Positions 4,876-6,895 of a stretch of 6,895 nt of DNA are shown one piece after another (position 1 is the stretch's first letter; each line of letters starts with the position of its first letter). The translations under genes were made by a program, and so were the position numbers. Origin of the DNA: Candidatus Symbiobacter sp. (GTDB lineage: Bacteria > Pseudomonadota > Alphaproteobacteria > Elsterales > Elsteraceae); assembly GCA_030054015.1 (NCBI GenBank), contig JASGCR010000117.1, positions 1-6,895 on the forward strand, read 5' to 3'. Below the pieces are notes generated by a model. It had not been told where the DNA came from. It saw only the letters and a program-made list of their open reading frames with translations, and did not search any database.

Positions 4876-5358
4876 ATGCCGTCCCATCGTGAACAAAAAT
4901 TACTCCCCTATGCCCCGGCGCAAATTTTCGCGTTGGTGGCGGATATCGAGCAATATCCGCAATTTCTGCCCTGGTGCCTCGCCGCGCGGGTGAAAAGCCG
5001 CGGGCCTGCCCCCGATTCGGGGGAATGGCTGTTGGCCGATTTGGTGATTGGCTATAAATTGATCCGCGAGTCCTATACCAGCCGCGTGATCTTGAACCCG
5101 CCCCGCGTGATCGAGGTTACCTATACCCAAGGGCCGTTCAAATCGCTGCATAATCTGTGGCGGTTTTCTGAGCATGACGGGCATTGCCAGGTCGATTTCG
5201 CCCTCGATTTCGAGTTCAAAAGCGGTTTTCTGCAAAAAATGATCGAACCTTTTTTCGCCGACGCGGTGCGGCGGATGGTTGCCGCGTTTGAATTGCGGGC
5301 GGACAAGATTTTGGGTCAGGCGAGCATGACCCCCCCTTCCTGCTTAGGGAAGGTCTGA
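4876..5358 (+). CDS. coq10: Coq10/RatA family START-domain protein
   Basis: This is a 160 aa SRPBCC/START-fold lipid-binding protein. Coq10 homologues bind ubiquinone and support respiration; the E. coli homologue RatA was described as a ribosome-association toxin, so database names vary. In an alphaproteobacterium next to lipA the ubiquinone-chaperone reading seems more likely. Diagnostic segments are LVADIEQYPQFLPWC near the N-terminus, GPFKSLHNLWRF in the middle, and the C-terminal helix FADAVRRMVAAFELRADKI. No signal peptide or membrane segment is visible. The start lies 3 bases after lipA. The last ten residues (151-160, MTPPSCLGKV) and the stop codon are encoded by a palindromic repeat fragment starting at 5328, so the native C-terminus has been replaced, but only beyond the conserved fold. 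Confidence 0.88.
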   Translation: MPSHREQKLLPYAPAQIFALVADIEQYPQFLPWCLAARVKSRGPAPDSGEWLLADLVIGYKLIRESYTSRVILNPPRVIEVTYTQGPFKSLHNLWRFSEHDGHCQVDFALDFEFKSGFLQKMIEPFFADAVRRMVAAFELRADKILGQASMTPPSCLGKV

Positions 5359-5416
5359 ACAAGTCTAGCTTTACCCCCCCCTTCTAAAGGAAGGTCTGAA
5401 CAAGTCAGAAAAGTCA
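5328..5416. repeat. Left part of an older, disrupted palindromic element
   Basis: GAC7TTCCTGCTTAGG starts at 5328, matching the left end of the complete elements, but then diverges into GGAAGGTCTGAACAAGTC (5348-5365). That 18-mer is repeated exactly at 5389-5406. Between them, 5364-5394 read on the minus strand resembles the element's CCTTCC-AAG7-AGCTAG segment in inverted form. The stretch overlaps the end of the coq10-like gene and abuts the complete copy beginning at 5419. Confidence 0.75.
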
Positions 5417-5418
5417 CT

Positions 5419-5617
5419 GACCCCCCCTTCCTGCTTAGGAAGGGGGGGATAGAAAAGCTAGAATTTTTTGTAAAAAAATTCATAGCTTTTCTTGGGGGGG
5501 TTGGTGCAGGGCATTGATTCTAAATAGATTTTCAACATCACCAACCCCCCCTAGCTCCGCTAAGGGCTTCGCCCTAAGCGTCGCTTTCCCCCCCTTCCTA
5601 AGCAGGAAGGGGGGGTC
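5419..5617. repeat. Palindromic element copy 2 (199 bp, four-armed)
   Basis: This copy has the same architecture as 3594-3794, with all arms in the same order. It has G7 instead of G8 after arm 1 and one base fewer in the arm 2 loop. A G replaces a T in arm 3 and improves its pairing. The 32-base central loop differs at many positions, while the stems flanking it are unchanged. No target-site duplication is obvious on either side. It contains no gene. Confidence 0.9.
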
Positions 5618-5666
5618 AGATGCGATGCAACCGCTCGCAAATGCGCCGTTTTTTTGGCAAAAAAGT

Positions 5667-5716
5667 GACTTATTCAGACTTTCCTTAGCAAGGGGGGCAT
5701 AGAGGCGAATTTTCAA
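5667..5716. repeat. Right part of the disrupted palindromic element, with tail
   Basis: GACTTATTCAGACTTTCC (5667-5684) matches, with two differences, the reverse complement of the 18-mer at 5348-5365 and 5389-5406. It continues into TTAGCAAG6, a decayed inverted copy of the element's left end. The tail AGGCGAATTTTCAA (5703-5716) follows, exactly as after copy 1. With 5328-5416 it forms an outer inverted repeat around copy 2. Confidence 0.7.
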
Positions 5717-5835
5717 TACAACCTATGCGACAAATCGCTGCTTGCCACATCATATTTCCTTGCTATGCGCGTGATAATCCCCTAAATCATATGGAGAGTT
5801 AATGACTGGTTAAATCAAATCCACAGGAGTACTAA
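5717..5835 (+). promoter_or_regulatory. Upstream region of the outer-membrane protein gene
   Basis: This is the 5' region of the beta-barrel gene. AGGAG at 5825-5829, six bases before the ATG, is a strong ribosome-binding site. A TTGCCA at 5742-5747 with TATGCG at 5764-5769 (16 bp spacing) is a possible but weak promoter. A GATAAT at 5773-5778 lacks a correctly spaced partner. The 477 bp from 5359 to 5835 otherwise holds only the repeats listed and about 50 bp of unassigned sequence. Confidence 0.4.
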
Positions 5836-6792
5836 ATGTTCCGTTGCAAGAATCGCTTAAGCTTAACCATCGGTGGGGCGAGCCTACTCGTCGCGCTCAC
5901 CGCCGTGACGTCACCCAAGGCCTGGGCCGGGCCAAGCCATTTTTATGCGCGGCTTAATGGCGGCGCGTCCTTTAACACCATCGATGCGTCGGGCAACGCG
6001 ACCAAAGATGTTGGCACCGGTGGATTGATTGGCGGTACGGTCGGGTATCAATTTGACAATGGGTTTTCGACCGAATTGGGACTCGATTATAACGGCAGCA
6101 ACACGATCAAACAGGCCAGCCAAACCGATAAGGTTGGCAGCACCATCAATTATCGCGCGGCGGTGGGTTATTATGTCGGGCTTGGCTTTACGCTGCAGCT
6201 TGGTGTGTCCTATTTTGGCGATCAGCAAAATCAGACCAGTTTAACCGCTGCGACCGCCTTGACGCCGGTGGGTACCACGGCCAAAACCAATCAATCCGCC
6301 TTGACCATCATGCCGCAAGTGAGTTGGGGCTTCCCGATCACACCGATGATCATTCCCTTTGCCACGGTTGGGGTCGGCTATGCGCGGAACACCACCGGTA
6401 ATGGCGCATTTACCGGAGGCAATTCATTGGCGACGCTTTCTGGCGGGCTGTTGCCTGAGGGAATGGGGCGCGTAACCGGCGGCAGCGTGAAGGGCATAAC
6501 CAGCAATTCCCTGGCTTATCGTTTAGGGGCGGGTGTGGATTTTCCGGTTTCGCCCGCCGTCGATATCGTCATAAATTATACCTACATGAATCAGGGTGAA
6601 TTTAAGTCCGGCGCAACCAGTCTGAGTTATGATGCCACCGCCAATTCTGTCGCCAACGGTGCCTTTGGCCCGCAAGCCGCCGGGGGGGTGAAGCAAGTAA
6701 TGCTGGGATTAGATGGCCAAGCCGCCGGTACCTCCACCTCTCAGACCATATCCTCAAACGTGGTGACGGTGGGTGTGAGTTATAAATTTTAG
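5836..6792 (+). CDS. Outer-membrane beta-barrel surface protein (Opa/OmpA-barrel-like)
   Basis: This 318 aa protein has a clear Sec signal peptide: a basic start, a hydrophobic core at about 8-25, and an AWA cleavage site after residue 31. The mature protein begins FYARLNGGASF and alternates polar and hydrophobic strands rich in Gly, Tyr and aromatic ends. Examples are GLIGGTVGYQF, TELGLDYNGS, INYRAAVGYYVG and DIVINYTYMN. It ends VTVGVSYKF with a terminal Phe, the usual recognition signal for the BAM assembly complex. Size and pattern fit an 8-stranded (possibly 10-stranded) porin/opacity-like barrel with long Ser/Thr/Gly/Asn-rich loops, notably residues about 186-220 and 260-305. The exact family and ligand cannot be named. 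It has a strong ribosome-binding site and appears monocistronic. Similar proteins are major surface antigens in host-associated alphaproteobacteria. Confidence 0.8.
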   Translation: MFRCKNRLSLTIGGASLLVALTAVTSPKAWAGPSHFYARLNGGASFNTIDASGNATKDVGTGGLIGGTVGYQFDNGFSTELGLDYNGSNTIKQASQTDKVGSTINYRAAVGYYVGLGFTLQLGVSYFGDQQNQTSLTAATALTPVGTTAKTNQSALTIMPQVSWGFPITPMIIPFATVGVGYARNTTGNGAFTGGNSLATLSGGLLPEGMGRVTGGSVKGITSNSLAYRLGAGVDFPVSPAVDIVINYTYMNQGEFKSGATSLSYDATANSVANGAFGPQAAGGVKQVMLGLDGQAAGTSTSQTISSNVVTVGVSYKF

Positions 6793-6840
6793 CGTCTTTC
6801 GGGGGGGGGCTGAGTAACTCCATTGCCGCTGCGCTAGGTA
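6793..6840 (+). other. 3' flank of the barrel gene with a G9 tract
   Basis: The stop codon is followed by CGTCTTTC and nine consecutive G residues (6801-6809), then CTGAGTAACTCC. I see no hairpin with a T-run, so no intrinsic terminator is evident here. Confidence 0.5.
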
Positions 6841-6895
6841 GAGCGTCAAAAAAAGGGAGCGTCAAAAAAAGGGAGCGTCAAAAAAAGGGAGCGTC
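6841..6895. repeat. 16 bp tandem repeat (GAGCGTCAAAAAAAGG), at least 3.4 copies
   Basis: Three perfect copies (6841-6856, 6857-6872, 6873-6888) are followed by the first seven bases of a fourth that runs off the window edge, so the true copy number is unknown. Each unit is a GAGCGTC word plus A7 and GG. The perfect identity suggests recent expansion. The 16 bp period equals about 1.5 helical turns, so successive A-tracts would lie on opposite faces and would not sum to a strong bend. Confidence 0.9.

Overview
The window looks like chromosomal DNA of an alphaproteobacterium. The evidence is a fabZ-lpxA-lpxI lipid A block (LpxI rather than LpxH is the usual alphaproteobacterial UDP-diacylglucosamine hydrolase), lipA followed directly by a Coq10/RatA-type gene, and a small membrane protein with a C-terminal four-cysteine motif. 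The genus cannot be fixed from the sequence. The abundance of G/C-tract palindromic repeats and a single Opa-like surface protein would fit a Rhodospirillales-like or host-associated lineage, but that is a guess.

Layout, left to right. Positions 1-60 hold a short repeat-like edge. A minus-strand gene (62-811) encodes an unusual single-chain fusion of an MNT nucleotidyltransferase and a HEPN (DUF86) domain, which are normally the antitoxin and toxin of a two-gene module. It carries a strong ribosome-binding site and ATG inside the gene, exactly where a free-standing HEPN protein would begin. A 200 bp divergent spacer with two perfect short palindromes separates it from the plus-strand block fabZ (1013-1489), lpxA (1493-2422) and lpxI (2433-3260). 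The gaps in this block are 3 and 10 bases, so it is probably one transcript. It covers fatty acid dehydration and the first and fourth steps of lipid A synthesis. lpxD and lpxB, the usual partners, are not adjacent. LpxA has an odd hydrophilic C-terminal tail. A small single-pass membrane protein with a Cys4 motif follows (3311-3583).

The second half is shaped by a palindromic repeat family. One complete 201 bp copy (3594-3794) lies between the small membrane gene and lipA. A second, 199 bp copy (5419-5617) lies downstream of the coq10-like gene and appears to be nested inside an older related element (5328-5716). Each copy has four palindromic arms built on C7/G7 tracts, with conserved arms and a divergent central loop. 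The outer element supplies the last ten codons and the stop of the coq10-like gene. Between the copies are lipA (lipoyl synthase, with a TATAAT box just outside repeat copy 1) and the coq10-like gene, 3 bases apart.

The window closes with an outer-membrane beta-barrel protein (5836-6792), a G9 tract, and a 16 bp tandem repeat that runs off the right edge. Its GAGCGTC word also occurs in the left-edge sequence on the opposite strand. The most interesting items are the MNT-HEPN fusion with its internal start, and the nested cloverleaf-like palindromic elements.
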